The translations under genes and the position numbers were made by a program. From NCBI GenBank assembly GCA_001599595.1, contig BCHH01000011.1:1013894-1077893 (forward strand): a stretch of DNA of 64,000 nucleotides. The letters are read 5' to 3'. Position 1 is the stretch's first letter. Every line of letters begins with the position of its first letter. Source of the stretch: Beverwykella pulmonaria (Eukaryota > Ascomycota > Dothideomycetes > Pleosporales > Melanommataceae). The notes below the pieces were generated by a model. It saw only the letters and a program-made list of their open reading frames with translations, searched no databases and was not told the DNA's origin. This document shows positions 1 through 11,800 of this stretch, piece by piece.

Positions 1-3000
1 CATCGACCAAGACGGCTGCCGAGTGTGATTGGTTGTGCTTCATTCCAGAGTAAATACTTTTCCAAGTCTTTCTGTTCATCGTCCCATTCGAGTTCCTCAT
101 GGATTACTACCTGGCACAACCCTTGGCCGACAACGTCGACAATCCGCGTGCGGAGTATGGGCACAGCTTCAACGATTGTTTGCCATGCCCGTTTGAACAT
201 GTTTATATCCGCTTGGATTTCGAAGACATCTCTCGACAGATAGTCTCCGTCATGCTTGGCCGTCATGGCTAAGAGGGCTTCTTGCAGGGGGGTACAGGGA
301 AAGACGTCTTGGATTTGCGCAGGTTGAACATTGCAGCGGGCAGCTACTCCCTCACGTACCTCATCTAAATCCATGGGTTGAGTAAGCATTCCAAATGGCG
401 TAGAAGATGGGTTATCTCCCTGTTCGGAATGCCAGGGGTGAAGAGAGTCAAGCCGAGGCGCCATATCGGACAGCCGAGGATATGCTAGAATATCTCTCAC
501 ACTAAGCGACCAGCCATGCGTTCTTGCCAGCGCAGCTAACCTCATCGCATCAATGGAATCTCCCCCTAACTGGAAGAACTGGCTTTCTCGACCGATTGCC
601 GAGGGTTCTAGTTTGAAAACTTGTCCCCATAACTTGTGCAGATCGTGTTCGCGGGCTGTGGCAGGTGGTTCAACAGGCCTCTCATTACTATCAGAGAGTC
701 TAGAGGAGGCGATGAGCTCGGACGCCAAGCTGCGAAGCTTTTTCCTATCTAATTTCCCAGTGGCTCCGGTAGGAAACTTATGCATGCTTATGAACGCACT
801 TGGAACCATACATGCAGGCAGGTTCTCGGCAAGTTGACGTTGAAGCATCTTGGCTTCACTTTGGGGGATTATACGGACCTCAGAATCACAAGTCTCTGGG
901 GCTAGGTAGAAGCCACAGAGAAAGTGTGTGTTACTGTCCTTTAATAGTATAGCTTCTGCCACGACGTTACGATCGCGTCGCAAGACCTGGCCCATGTGGT
1001 GTTCAACTTCAGCAAGCTCCACACGCTGTCCACGGATCTTGACTTGATGGTCGCGACGCCCTAAGAGAACTAGAGATCCATCCCGAGTGTAACGCACTAG
1101 ATCACCGGTTCTATATAACGTGACATCGGTGGACTGGGTACCAAAGCGGGTTCTCCAGGCTGGGGCTCTGATAAAAGCATCCGCTATCTGGCGTTCATCT
1201 CGCGCGTAACCAGAAGCTAAGCAAGGCCCTTCTAGCAACAGCTCACCCACGGCTCCCATGGGTAATAGGATAGATGGGTTATGGGGATCTACCACCCAGG
1301 TCTTGCTCAGACGGCCATTTCCGATGGTTCCTTGATTCCAGGACTCGGTGATATTGCAAGAATAAGTTGCCAGCGAACATTCAGCAGGACCATACCAGTT
1401 GTGCACCACCATGCACAACGCCCACTTCATGGCGAGGGCTTTAGGTAATGATTCTCCGCAAAAGACAATCGTTTTTAACATCGACAGCTGACGAGGATCG
1501 AGAAGCTCGGCAGTAGATGGGGTCAATACGAGGAAGTCTGCCTCGTGAGATTGTATGGATTGGGCCAATGAGTCCATTCTCTCCTTCTCAGACGGAATAC
1601 AGATACAACCACCGTAGACAAGAGTTGACAATGTTTCATGTATACTCACATCAAAAGCGTAAGAGGAGAATTGGAATACACGACTCCGGTCTGTCAAACC
1701 AAACTCAGTTCCAAACTCTTGAGCGGCGGAGGCTAGGACACGGTGTGTCCATTCAATAGGTTTTGGATCTCCTGTGCTCCCCGAGGTGAATATCAAGCAT
1801 GCGGGGTCTTCTAAGGCGCTAGTATAAACCAATGCAACGCTGTCCCCAGTACCTCGAAAGATATCCTCGCCCAAGAGAAGCAATGGCTGCGATTCTTGAT
1901 AATGTGGCTGTAGACTAGGGCTAGCGAGGATCATAACCGCTTGTGACGTTTCTAGGATCGTCTGGACTCGATTACAAGGAAGGGACCAGTCAATCACGAT
2001 GCTGACTGCCCCAGCTTTGAGTATTGCTAACAATGCCGCAACTACCCATTTTGACTTTTCCGAGAAGAGGGCAATTCTGTCTCTCGGTTTAATCTTATGT
2101 TTCCTAACAAGTTGGTTGGCCAGGGACGTTGAATATTCGTCTAGTTGCCGGTATGTCAAAGAACCGTCCCAGGCTACGACCGCTTTCTGCTCAGGTTGTC
2201 GTCTGGCTTGTTGGGATATCTTCGCAAGGACTGTTTCATATGGTGCGGAAAAGCTTGCATTTAGTTGACTTATCTCAATCAGATCGTATGGGCTGACGCA
2301 GTCAATCTGTGCTAGGATTGGCGCCTCATCCACATCAATGCTTGAACAGAGCTGGAGTATGATTGATTCAAGTTGCCAGAACACGCGTTGGGCTTCGCGA
2401 TTACTGTAAACTGTCTCATCAAACTGCAATTCGAATGTGACTCCAGAATTATGTAGCCAACTCTGGAGCATAACCGCGTATGTGTGGATTACAGGTGTAA
2501 CGCTTTCCGCGGCAGGGATCATGAATGGTGCGGGGGCAGAAGGTGACGGCAATGATGTAGGCGGTTGTACCACTAAAAGAGTCTGAAATTGACAGGCCTG
2601 CTCCGCATCGGCACCAATACGACGAATGGCCGATAAACCCATTTGCTCGTATGGAATGGTATTAAGTGCATGCAACTGCACCTGTGACAAATATTCCAAC
2701 GCTGAACCGGACCACATGGCGTCTAGGCGTATGCGCACCGGAATGGTAGCAATTGTCGGGCCAGCAACTCGGTCGATGCCTGGAATGTTTGCCTGACGAC
2801 CAGCAACCGTTACGCCAAACACAACATCTCGGCAACCAGTAAGTCGGGATAGGAGCAGCGCCCAGGCAGCGCGGATGATAGTCGATGGAGTGATGCCGTT
2901 CGAGGGCCATTGGACACCGTTGATCGTATGTCGGATGTTTCCCAGTGATGTGCTGGGATGATATGATGCTGGTAGAGAGAGAGGAAAAGGAATAGGACTG

Positions 3001-6000
3001 GCACCAGCTAGTTCCGACTGCCAGAATCCACGGCAAGCATCGTGGTCAATATTTTGAGACAAGTGGGCGACAAAGTGCTGATATGGGATTAAGCTGGTTG
3101 GATTTTGACCAAGGTATTCTTCTTGGATGCTGTTGAGCATCATATCAAGAGACCAGCCATCGAATAGTGCATGATGCAAGGTCCAGACAAAAGACCGCCT
3201 TCCATGACCGTTGTCGACAATACTGCATCGAAGCATGGGGTCTCCGAGTCGGCATTGCAATTGCTCGGATTCATTTCGGCAACACTCGTCAATGTCCGCA
3301 TAGAGCGACCACCGTGGAGTCTCATCAATGATTACTTGTTGAACAGATGGGCCTAGGTCGGGAATGATGACGAATCGCGTCCGCAAAATTTGGTTTGTAG
3401 CGGCCACTTGGTTATAGGCACGTTGGAATCGCTTGAGACTGATGTCGCCTGGGAGATGTATAATCGTTTGTCCGACATAGTTTCCCGGATTCTTCTGGGT
3501 CAATGCTATGAGGCCCTCCTGGAGGGGAGAGCAGGGGAAAACATCATGAATTGCCCCCGGGGGCAGCTGGCACGCCTTGGATACCAAAGCTTGAATGTCC
3601 TTGGGTAGCATTTTTATGCCCAATAGAAGGAATGGAGTGGATGCTGTTATGTGAGCTTCAGATGCAATGGGGACCACTGCGGCCGCTAGATCACGCAATC
3701 TATGCCCATAGCGAAAGATATCGGTGACACTAAGACGCAACCCATGCATACGGGCCATGCCCACAAGCTGTATAGCGGAAACTGAGGAGCCTCCCAGGCG
3801 GAAGAAATCACTGTCTCTATGGAGGAAAATCATGGAATCGATGCCTAAGACAGAGCCCCAAAGATTTTGGATCTTCTTTTCATTATCTGTTGTGGGCCGT
3901 TCCAGGTCACATAGCGGGTCAAGCCGCGACCAATTTTCCCCGAGACGCTTGAGCTTGCTTCGATCAATCTTCCCACTTAAAGTCTTGGGCACTGGGTTTT
4001 CCAAACGGATCCAGGCTGATGGGATCATATAGGCCGGTAGCTCCTGAGCGAGCTCGTCACGCAGGGTTCTCAGATGATTGTCGCTTATGGTTCCGTCGGG
4101 GCTATGAAGGAACAGGGCCAGGGTTTCCATTCCTTGTTGGGATTCCGGGGAGATAACTTCAGCGACGCAATTTACCTCAAATGAGAGTTTTTTTTGAAAA
4201 GCTGATTCGACTTCGCCAAGCTCGACCCGTTGACCATGTATTTTGATTCGTCGGTCCCTACGGCCCAGAAGCTCAATGGCCCCATCACTGCGGTACCGTG
4301 CAAGGTCTCCCGTGCGGTATAGACGGCTCGCTCCATCCGCTCGAAACCCGAGTATCCACGGAGGAGATTGTATAAAGGAGGCAGTCGTCTTGACGTCATC
4401 ATTGAGATATCCCTCCGCCAATAACGGGTCCTCGACCAGCAGCTCTCCAACTGCTCCCAGTGGCATCAACTTAGTTGGGTTGTCTGGATCCACGATCCAA
4501 GTACTGCTTCCCATCCCCCTCCCTATGATCTTAGAGCCGTCCTGTGGCGTCAAACCATCGTGATACGTATCCCAGATGACAGACTCTGTAGTCCCGTATA
4601 TCGCGGCCAGGCGGACGTGTGAAGAAGACCAGAGTTGCACTTGCTTGGCAGACGGACTTTCTCCTCCCACTGATATGCGAATCAAAGTTGGAACTTGGTC
4701 AGGGGATAGTGTTTCTAAAGTCGTTGGAGTCACGCAGAGATGGCTGGCCCGCATTTGATGGATCGTCGATGCAAGTTCCTCGAGCCGCTGCGACTCGGAC
4801 GGAATACAGACGCAGCCTCCACCCAAAAAAGTGCCAAAAATGTCGCCTACACAAACATCAAAACTGTAAGAGGCATACTGGAAAGTCCGACTGTTGCAAT
4901 TCTGGTTCATAGCCTGCGCAATCTCCTTCACCGTCCCCGAAAGGGCTCGGTGTCCTTGAATTACCCCCTTGGGAACCCCAGTGCTCCCGGACGTGAAAAA
5001 CACAAAGGCGACTGCACTCAAGTCAAGTTCTGGAAAGCCCTTAGTGTCCCGGTTGGCAATCAGATCCGTCGGTGGCACGATGAATTCGTGTACTGAGGCC
5101 GGAAGGTGGATTCTGCTTGTATTTGGCGTCGTCACTAGAATCTGTGCTTTAGTCTGCTTCAAAATTTGACTCACGCGCTCGACGGGGCTGCGAATATCGA
5201 TCGGGACGCAGATCGCCCCGATCTTTAAGATTGCAATTATGGCTGCAACACTCCATTTGGACTTTTCAACCCGAAGGACAACCATTTCTCCTGGTTGGAT
5301 ACCCCGCTGCAGAAGGCTTCCGGCGAGCGCGGTGGCCCGCATATCCAGTTTGCGATATGTCCATTCACCATCCCATGAACAAATAGCAGGTGCATCTGGT
5401 TGTTTCTGTGCCTGAGTTTGCAGAATCTCTATCAGTGTCGGGAGAGCGGTTGGTAAATATGAGGGATTCCATCGTCGCAAATCCGCTTTATTCTCCGCGG
5501 TTACCCAGTCCCACTTGCCAATGGAAACCCCCGTCTGGGTCAGGGCGCAATGCGTAAGTTGTGAAAGAGCACCTGCCAATCGATGTGCCATGATTGAATC
5601 CACGACAGCTAGATTATACCATAAAGTCGCACGTGGCTGCATTTCCTGTTCTGTCGTAAGCCAGTTCAACTGCAGCACCATGGTCATTGATGATTTCGAA
5701 GGCGCGAACAGTCCATTCCTATGATGGTTTTGCTCTCGGTTCGAGGTGAACCAAATGGCACCTATTGGTGTGGTTCTATGAGGCTTTGCAGTGGTTATCT
5801 GAACTTTTGTTCCAAGTGTGATGATAGTAGCGTCCGGGTCCCATGGCACAGTCATCCATTGTAATTCTCCAAATTTATCATCGATTCTTTCCATAGTTGC
5901 ATTTTCTATCGAGCGATCGAAAATCAGACAGAGTATTGTCCACAACAGCCCAAGCGTCTCTTGTGGGTCCGTATCCGTGTGTAATCGTGTCCACGCGGCA

Positions 6001-6062
6001 GCTTCTAATGATACTAGATCGATAGGTAGTGACTCCCATTCCTGATTGATTTCCTGTCCCAT
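1..6062 (-). CDS. Multimodular non-ribosomal peptide synthetase, 3' end outside window
   Basis: One uninterrupted minus-strand frame from the ATG at 6062 to the left edge, about 2020 residues. Order: an N-terminal stretch of about 190 residues that may be a degenerate condensation-like remnant; A1 (TSGSTGVPKG near 4985, YGTTE in the A5 position); T1 (FFRLGGSSV near 3790); C1 (active-site HHALFDGW near 3165); A2 (FTSGSTGDPKP near 1770, YGPAE); T2 (FFQLGGDSI near 560); and the start of C2 (DVFPCTPLQE near 315), cut by the window. A rough hand alignment of the A-domain pocket gives D-V-G-C-I-V-I-I-W for A1 and D-V-H-V-V-C-W-L-A for A2; I cannot assign substrates from these. All catalytic motifs seen are intact. 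It would activate and join at least two amino acids on carrier-bound phosphopantetheine. The start is the first ATG, but the frame stays open upstream, so an extra 5' exon is possible. Confidence 0.93.
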   Translation of the reverse strand, partial: MGQEINQEWESLPIDLVSLEAAAWTRLHTDTDPQETLGLLWTILCLIFDRSIENATMERIDDKFGELQWMTVPWDPDATIITLGTKVQITTAKPHRTTPIGAIWFTSNREQNHHRNGLFAPSKSSMTMVLQLNWLTTEQEMQPRATLWYNLAVVDSIMAHRLAGALSQLTHCALTQTGVSIGKWDWVTAENKADLRRWNPSYLPTALPTLIEILQTQAQKQPDAPAICSWDGEWTYRKLDMRATALAGSLLQRGIQPGEMVVLRVEKSKWSVAAIIAILKIGAICVPIDIRSPVERVSQILKQTKAQILVTTPNTSRIHLPASVHEFIVPPTDLIANRDTKGFPELDLSAVAFVFFTSGSTGVPKGVIQGHRALSGTVKEIAQAMNQNCNSRTFQYASYSFDVCVGDIFGTFLGGGCVCIPSESQRLEELASTIHQMRASHLCVTPTTLETLSPDQVPTLIRISVGGESPSAKQVQLWSSSHVRLAAIYGTTESVIWDTYHDGLTPQDGSKIIGRGMGSSTWIVDPDNPTKLMPLGAVGELLVEDPLLAEGYLNDDVKTTASFIQSPPWILGFRADGASRLYRTGDLARYRSDGAIELLGRRDRRIKIHGQRVELGEVESAFQKKLSFEVNCVAEVISPESQQGMETLALFLHSPDGTISDNHLRTLRDELAQELPAYMIPSAWIRLENPVPKTLSGKIDRSKLKRLGENWSRLDPLCDLERPTTDNEKKIQNLWGSVLGIDSMIFLHRDSDFFRLGGSSVSAIQLVGMARMHGLRLSVTDIFRYGHRLRDLAAAVVPIASEAHITASTPFLLLGIKMLPKDIQALVSKACQLPPGAIHDVFPCSPLQEGLIALTQKNPGNYVGQTIIHLPGDISLKRFQRAYNQVAATNQILRTRFVIIPDLGPSVQQVIIDETPRWSLYADIDECCRNESEQLQCRLGDPMLRCSIVDNGHGRRSFVWTLHHALFDGWSLDMMLNSIQEEYLGQNPTSLIPYQHFVAHLSQNIDHDACRGFWQSELAGASPIPFPLSLPASYHPSTSLGNIRHTINGVQWPSNGITPSTIIRAAWALLLSRLTGCRDVVFGVTVAGRQANIPGIDRVAGPTIATIPVRIRLDAMWSGSALEYLSQVQLHALNTIPYEQMGLSAIRRIGADAEQACQFQTLLVVQPPTSLPSPSAPAPFMIPAAESVTPVIHTYAVMLQSWLHNSGVTFELQFDETVYSNREAQRVFWQLESIILQLCSSIDVDEAPILAQIDCVSPYDLIEISQLNASFSAPYETVLAKISQQARRQPEQKAVVAWDGSLTYRQLDEYSTSLANQLVRKHKIKPRDRIALFSEKSKWVVAALLAILKAGAVSIVIDWSLPCNRVQTILETSQAVMILASPSLQPHYQESQPLLLLGEDIFRGTGDSVALVYTSALEDPACLIFTSGSTGDPKPIEWTHRVLASAAQEFGTEFGLTDRSRVFQFSSYAFDVSIHETLSTLVYGGCICIPSEKERMDSLAQSIQSHEADFLVLTPSTAELLDPRQLSMLKTIVFCGESLPKALAMKWALCMVVHNWYGPAECSLATYSCNITESWNQGTIGNGRLSKTWVVDPHNPSILLPMGAVGELLLEGPCLASGYARDERQIADAFIRAPAWRTRFGTQSTDVTLYRTGDLVRYTRDGSLVLLGRRDHQVKIRGQRVELAEVEHHMGQVLRRDRNVVAEAILLKDSNTHFLCGFYLAPETCDSEVRIIPQSEAKMLQRQLAENLPACMVPSAFISMHKFPTGATGKLDRKKLRSLASELIASSRLSDSNERPVEPPATAREHDLHKLWGQVFKLEPSAIGRESQFFQLGGDSIDAMRLAALARTHGWSLSVRDILAYPRLSDMAPRLDSLHPWHSEQGDNPSSTPFGMLTQPMDLDEVREGVAARCNVQPAQIQDVFPCTPLQEALLAMTAKHDGDYLSRDVFEIQADINMFKRAWQTIVEAVPILRTRIVDVVGQGLCQVVIHEELEWDDEQKDLEKYLLWNEAQPITLGSRLGR

Positions 6063-7036
6063 ATTATCTATAGGAAAAGCTGCTATGTTGGAAGTTGCCC
6101 TTTGTGGAAAATTAGGGGACTGAGAACACTTCTGCGACGAGGGCGGGGTCAACTTACCGAAGAATCGATGGATACTGAAGTACCCTGAACGAAGCGGCCT
6201 TAAAGTGAGAAGAGTGGCTTGAAAGGGGCTCGGTATTTCCAAAAGTTGTACCTCTTAACGGTAGTTGAGATAAATGGTGTTAATAAGCTTCCCGTTGCAA
6301 AAATAATGTTACACTCTATGGGTGATTCTCCCAAACATGTCTGGACGCTCGAGCTTTTAAGATATAGAGAAATATTCACAATTCACGCACATTCTAGGAT
6401 AGCTCAATTCATCTGTGAGTCCAAACGTGCTTAGCTTGGAATAATTGCGTTTCTTTTCTTGATAATGATCCGCTTGCGTTAACCCAAACTTAGCTGTCGA
6501 TCCAAACCTTCGGCATACTTGACGCGACGCCCCGCTCCTTCTAGTCTGAACCTACTGTGATATGATGGACAGGCACAATATCATATTCTCGGCGAATTGC
6601 CCTAATGGGGATATGTTAAAATAAATATCCTTTTCACCGGGCGGGACGCTGTTCATTTTGAGGAATGATAGAACACGTTCCATTTTGACAAGAGCACAAT
6701 AACTCCCAGATTTCCTATCTCAGCTAGAGAGCTACTGACGCCACCATGGCGGTGTGTAAATGAATCAAGCCCTAAAATTTCAATAGATCTCGATGAAGGA
6801 GAAGTGTGTTGATGCTTCCTTATGAAAGTAGAGAGGACAAGCTCTGGCAGCAGAAAAAGTATCATATTAAAGATCACCACATTCATATACAAAGAGCGCT
6901 GCCTATTGACCAAAAATCGGCAACACCAGGACATCCTATTATTGTCTGCCTTTACAAACGCATCTTCTTACGTCATTTGGACAATCGATATTGTTTTTCG
7001 ATCCTAGCACTCACTACCCTCGCGACTGCGGCTAAC
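6063..7036. promoter_or_regulatory. Divergent intergenic region between NRPS and GS-like gene
   Basis: About 970 bp between the two inferred start codons of head-to-head genes, so it should hold both promoters and may co-regulate the pair. I see no motif I can name. The frame of each neighbouring gene continues some way into this region without an ATG I prefer, so 5' exons cannot be excluded. Confidence 0.5.
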
Positions 7037-8389
7037 ATGAAGGCTTCGATTGACAATCCTACCAACCATGGTGACCATCTGAGTCGCGATATACAGGAGG
7101 CCCTCAGACAGTTCCTCGAACGTCACCAGCGTGTCCGCTTCGTCCGGTTCCAATGGCAGGACCATTCAGGTATCCTCCGCGCTCGAGTGGTCCCTCAGTC
7201 GCGTGCACTGGAACTTGCTGCGGGCTCTCTAATTCTACATGTCCCTCCCATCGCTTTCCAGTGCATTGTGGATAACAACCTGTCGCCTGATACTGATCCG
7301 CGTGGGAATCACTGGCTGATGCCGGACTGGGGCTCGCTTCAGACATGTCCGACCTCCAACCCCCTCTACGCAACCGTTATGTGCAGTGTGGTGGAGCAGG
7401 GAAAGAATAGCGACAGTAGCTCTCAGTGTCCGCGCACTGCGCTAACTAAGGTGGTACAGAAGGCGGTAGACGTGTTTGGGACAGACTTTCTTGTCGGCTT
7501 CGAGATCGAATTTGAGATGATGAAGCGCTCTATCGATGGTAATGATGTGGTCCCACTCAGCATGGGGTTAGGGCGGTTTGCAGTTTCCGGCTTGAGGGAC
7601 CCTTGCTTTGCATTTGTCGAGGAGGCTGTCAAAACACTTCTAGACAGTGATCCAGGCGTAAAAATCGAAGCCTTCCAGAGTGAGGGTCGTCGTGGGCAGT
7701 ACGAGCTGTCCCTTGGTCCACTTCCACCGTTGCTCGCTGTTGATCAGCTGGTGAGAGCACACGACATACTTAAGGAGATTGGTGCTCGCCGCGGCTGTAT
7801 CATTACAATGGCACCAAAACCCATCGCAGCACGCCGTCAGGCCACGGGACAACACACACACATTTCCCTCACCAACCCCGACCAAGCTGACGCGTTCCTT
7901 GCCGGCCTATTACAGCGCCTACCCGCTCTCTGCGCCTTCACCCTGCCGTACGATCTGTCCTATGAGCGCGTGCAGCCTTACCTCGCCGGCGACATCATCG
8001 GTTGGGGCACCGAGCACCGGGGGGTCCCCGTCCGCGAGATCCGCCGAGGTCACTGGGAGGTGCGCTGTGTCGATGCTACCGCCAACATGTATCTGGCGCT
8101 CGCCGCCACGCTGAGTGCCGGCTTGCTGGGTATCGCCAACCAGGAAACCCTGTCTGTATGGCCTGACCACTCCCTGTATAGCTACAGAAACTCTGTCAAC
8201 CCCGAAAAATGCCTGCCGCGGTGCATGAAGGACGCCTTGGATGCCTTGGCAGACGCGCTGCCAGAGTTGGAATCCATGATGGGCAGCCACGCAATGCGCC
8301 ATTATCTGGCCATCAAGCGGTTTGAAAGCTCTAAACTGCAGACGATGGACCAAGAAGAGGTCCGTAAGCTGCTTGTTGAACTATTCTAG
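7037..8389 (+). CDS. Glutamine-synthetase-fold ligase (GS-I/FluG C-domain type)
   Basis: A 450-aa, apparently intronless protein. It covers an N-terminal beta-grasp-like stretch (RFVRFQWQDHSG) and the catalytic domain. Visible GS features are FEIEFEM near residue 156 (metal ligands), GQYELSLG near 220, GQHTHISL near 270 (the usual G-x-x-H-x-H-x-S site) and RGHWEVRCVDATAN near 336-350 (substrate/ATP arginines). These enzymes form an acyl-phosphate from a glutamate-type carboxylate and ATP and then an amide with ammonia or an amine. In this setting a gamma-glutamyl-amide or other ATP-dependent amide ligase role is an inference. It lacks the amidohydrolase half of FluG. The frame is open to 6806, but I chose the ATG at 7037 because family-like sequence starts about 20 residues later. 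It is transcribed away from the NRPS. Confidence 0.88.
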   Translation: MKASIDNPTNHGDHLSRDIQEALRQFLERHQRVRFVRFQWQDHSGILRARVVPQSRALELAAGSLILHVPPIAFQCIVDNNLSPDTDPRGNHWLMPDWGSLQTCPTSNPLYATVMCSVVEQGKNSDSSSQCPRTALTKVVQKAVDVFGTDFLVGFEIEFEMMKRSIDGNDVVPLSMGLGRFAVSGLRDPCFAFVEEAVKTLLDSDPGVKIEAFQSEGRRGQYELSLGPLPPLLAVDQLVRAHDILKEIGARRGCIITMAPKPIAARRQATGQHTHISLTNPDQADAFLAGLLQRLPALCAFTLPYDLSYERVQPYLAGDIIGWGTEHRGVPVREIRRGHWEVRCVDATANMYLALAATLSAGLLGIANQETLSVWPDHSLYSYRNSVNPEKCLPRCMKDALDALADALPELESMMGSHAMRHYLAIKRFESSKLQTMDQEEVRKLLVELF

Positions 8390-8842
8390 AGATTGAACGT
8401 GTGCATGTGACGATGTGTTGTAAGAGAAAAGGATAGAGAAATCAAAAGTTAGAATCGCGTAAGAGCAATCTGACGTTCGTCTAATGAGACCCAATTTGTC
8501 CCAAGTTGTGCGTTGGTATTGTGATGCAACAATATGTTGTATGGAGAGTCGGTACAGTGATTGGAAGTAATTACTGTAAGAAGGGTTTGTTGATAGCAGC
8601 GAGCAGACTTCTGTATTCGTATCAAAGAGTTTAAAATCTGTCCTGTACTCTCTCGCCCCTTTGGTGTTCCTCGCTTAGCCGGCGCTAAGCCTGTGCGGGA
8701 CAAGCATCCTTACAATTACACGTGTTGAAGACTTTTGAGATCCGTGGAGGATCCATTCAGGATCTGTTCCACGTGTTGGATACTTTTTCCAATTTTTTTG
8801 CAAAAACGTTTTGCTGATATATATGAATACACGCTAAATACA
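8390..8842. other. Convergent intergenic spacer
   Basis: About 450 bp between the 3' ends of the GS-like gene and the ABC transporter gene. It should hold both terminators; I see no gene in it. Confidence 0.5.
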
Positions 8843-11800
8843 CTACCCTGCACACTCATTCGCCTCAAATAAGTCCCTAAAATGAGATTCTCTAGCCAGT
8901 AACACATCCGGTTTGTCAAATTCCACCAACCGTCCCCCATCTAGCACCGCAATTCGATCGCTTCCTCTGATATTTTCAAGCCTATGCGCAATGGTGATAA
9001 CTGTGCAATGCTTGAAACCTTCCCTGATAGTCTCCTGGATGAGTCTATCAGTTCGAATGTCGACGTTGCTTGTTGCCTCGTCGAGGACAACCACCTTGCA
9101 CATGTCTTTCTTGAGCAATGCGCGCGCAAGGCAGAAGAGCTGTCTTTCGCCATGAGAGAGCGACGTTGAAGTCATCTGTGCGTCAAGCCCGCCTTTCGCC
9201 GTAATGGCTGGCTCAAGATGCACCTTTCTGAGAGCGTTCCAGATCTCTTTGTCGGAGACGATGTTCCTAGTACTAAAGGCAGGATTTTGTGGTGCAGCGT
9301 TGTCGCGGACCGTGCCGCTCAAGAAAAAGGGTTCCTGTGGGATAGCGTTGAGCATGCTACGGAGGCGGTTCCGAGATAGAGTGGCAATGTCGATTCCGTC
9401 TAGCAGAATGTGGCCGGCTGTCAGTTCGATCATGCGAAAGAGCGTGAGCATGAGAGATGATTTGCCACTACCACTCCTTCCGCAGACACCAATCTTCTCT
9501 CCTGGCTGTATTATCATACTGACATTGCGAAGCGCGTAGGAGTTGCCCTCGTTGTAAGATGCCGAGATGTTAGAGATTTCAAGAGCTCCTCGGCTGGGCC
9601 AGTCCGTTGGAAAGTCGAATGTCTCGAGCTTGGGGTTGATTTCTGAAGGTGTGGTGCTTGCCGAAATGAACACTCTCTCGACAGAGCCAAAAGCTATGTC
9701 AAGGTTGGTCAAAGCCAATATCAACGCTGTAAACATGTTCGTAATGGCAATTATATTTACAAGCGCCAAGCCTGCAAACCCCGTACTGACACTGTCTTGG
9801 GATGACACGATAAAGCCAACGACGACGAGAACAAATCCTGTTATGAGGCAGCCAACAGAAAGAACAAGCCATGGCTGCATACAGAAGAGTAAATAATAAG
9901 GCTGCTGAGAGACGTCAACGCGCTGGTTGTACAGAGCTCTAAGGTTCGGACTCCAGGAAAAGGCACGAATTGTTGCAAGTCCTTCAAGAACTTCAAGGAA
10001 CTGCGAATATATAGGTGAATTCTTTTCCATTTCGATGATCCGAAGGCGGCGTGTTGTGGGCAAGTAAAAAGAGAATATAACATAAAGTATCAAGATTATG
10101 AGTGGGATGGTATAAACGAGATAATAAGACACACTTATAATTAAGAGAAGTTGGGATAAACTTGACAAAATAGCTGTGATTGATTAGCAGGGATCCCCAT
10201 GTGTAGGGCGTCTAAACATACTGCTGGAACAGTCCAAGAGTGTGACCGGTATTTCTCTGTCAATGCGTTGTATATCTTGACTGAATCTAACTCACAGCTT
10301 AGTCTTAGCGCTAGCTCTGGTGCTTGTTAGCCTACCTGTTGACGATTTCACCTCTCTCCGTATTGTCAAAAAACTCCATTGGAGCGTTTAAGACAGTGTT
10401 CAACAATATTTGATGTAGAGCCAAGCCAGCGGCGCACATGACTCTCACTACACCATGCCTATAGAGTCGAAGATGCTCGTATTAGTTAAAGCCGAATGAA
10501 ACCTGGAATGACATACCATATATAAATCCCAAGCCAAGATAAGCTAGCAAGTTGCAAGGCAGCGTAGACGATTAGATCTGCTGCTTGATCGCGATTCGGA
10601 TGCTTCGTGTTTTCGTCTGACCACCATTTGAGCCACAAATCTAACCACGTTAAAGTGCCATTTGGTCGACCAGGTTGTAAACTTACAGGGAAATGTTGTA
10701 AGAGTCGCGTAAATGACTGCATTGAGCAAGAAAACTGCCGCCCTGCTATACTTGACTGCTTTGAAATAAAATCTGTAAAGGCCTCTGGCCCGCGGCCGTG
10801 AAGCTGATTCATCATCTCTCCTCTGGGGCTTCGGCTTACTGAGTTCGTCCAAATACTTGGGGTACTGTAACTCCAGGGCATCCATTGTGCGCGATTCTTT
10901 CTGGCTGCGGATATTGAAACTCTGGACATAGCCCTTTGCTTTTTTCAGGGAGCTGTACGGGCCTTGCTCAACAATCTTACCGTCAACTCCAATGCAAATG
11001 ATATGATCTGCATATTGCAACCGATGTACTACATTTTAATTAACGAGAGCTCTAGGTAATAGGAGGATGTGCTTTACCGGCGTGGCTGGCCAGGATAACC
11101 GTCACCCTTTTCTCTGCCAAAAGTCCATTAGGACCAAATACACGCCCCCAAATTTTCTCCTCGGTAGTAGCGTCTAAACCACTTATAATATCGTCGAAAA
11201 TATTCAAATCTCGGCGAGCATAGATAGCTCTCGCTAGTGCCTATTTGCGCCATTAGTGTATTTTACTGGAGAGAGTAATCACATTTGCATACCACACGTT
11301 GCTTCTGGCCACCACTAAGTGTCAATCCCTTGCTGCCCAAGTTCGATTGGTAGCCATTGGGTAATTGCTTTAAGTCCTCATCCAATGCACACGCGTGCAC
11401 AACTGTGTTGAACCATACAGGGTCATACTCAGAAAAGGCAACAATGTTATCCAAAAATGTGCCGTTCACAATCCAGGGTGATTGATCGCAAAACGCAGTG
11501 CTGACATCTTCAATGGTGATTGGTCGAGACGAGAAAGGTACTTCGCCGAGAAGAGCTTTGAGCAGCGTTGATTTACCACACCCAACAGGGCCCACAATCA
11601 TAGTGAGCTGGGAGCGAACGATAGAGAAACTGAAGTCGTGGAGGACCGGCTCTCCCAATTTCCAACCGAAATCCGAGTTCTGTGCACTCACAACCTCGTC
11701 TTTGCCAAGCAAATATATGAGATGATCAGATTTGGACACCACACTGCTAACTTGAGAACTGGTAGTTCCCTTCATGTAACCCATCTTGGAGATAACTTGT

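Noticed and set aside
1517..5169. Plus-strand open frames across the NRPS
   Set aside because: They lie opposite a continuous NRPS frame with all catalytic motifs, so they are shadows.
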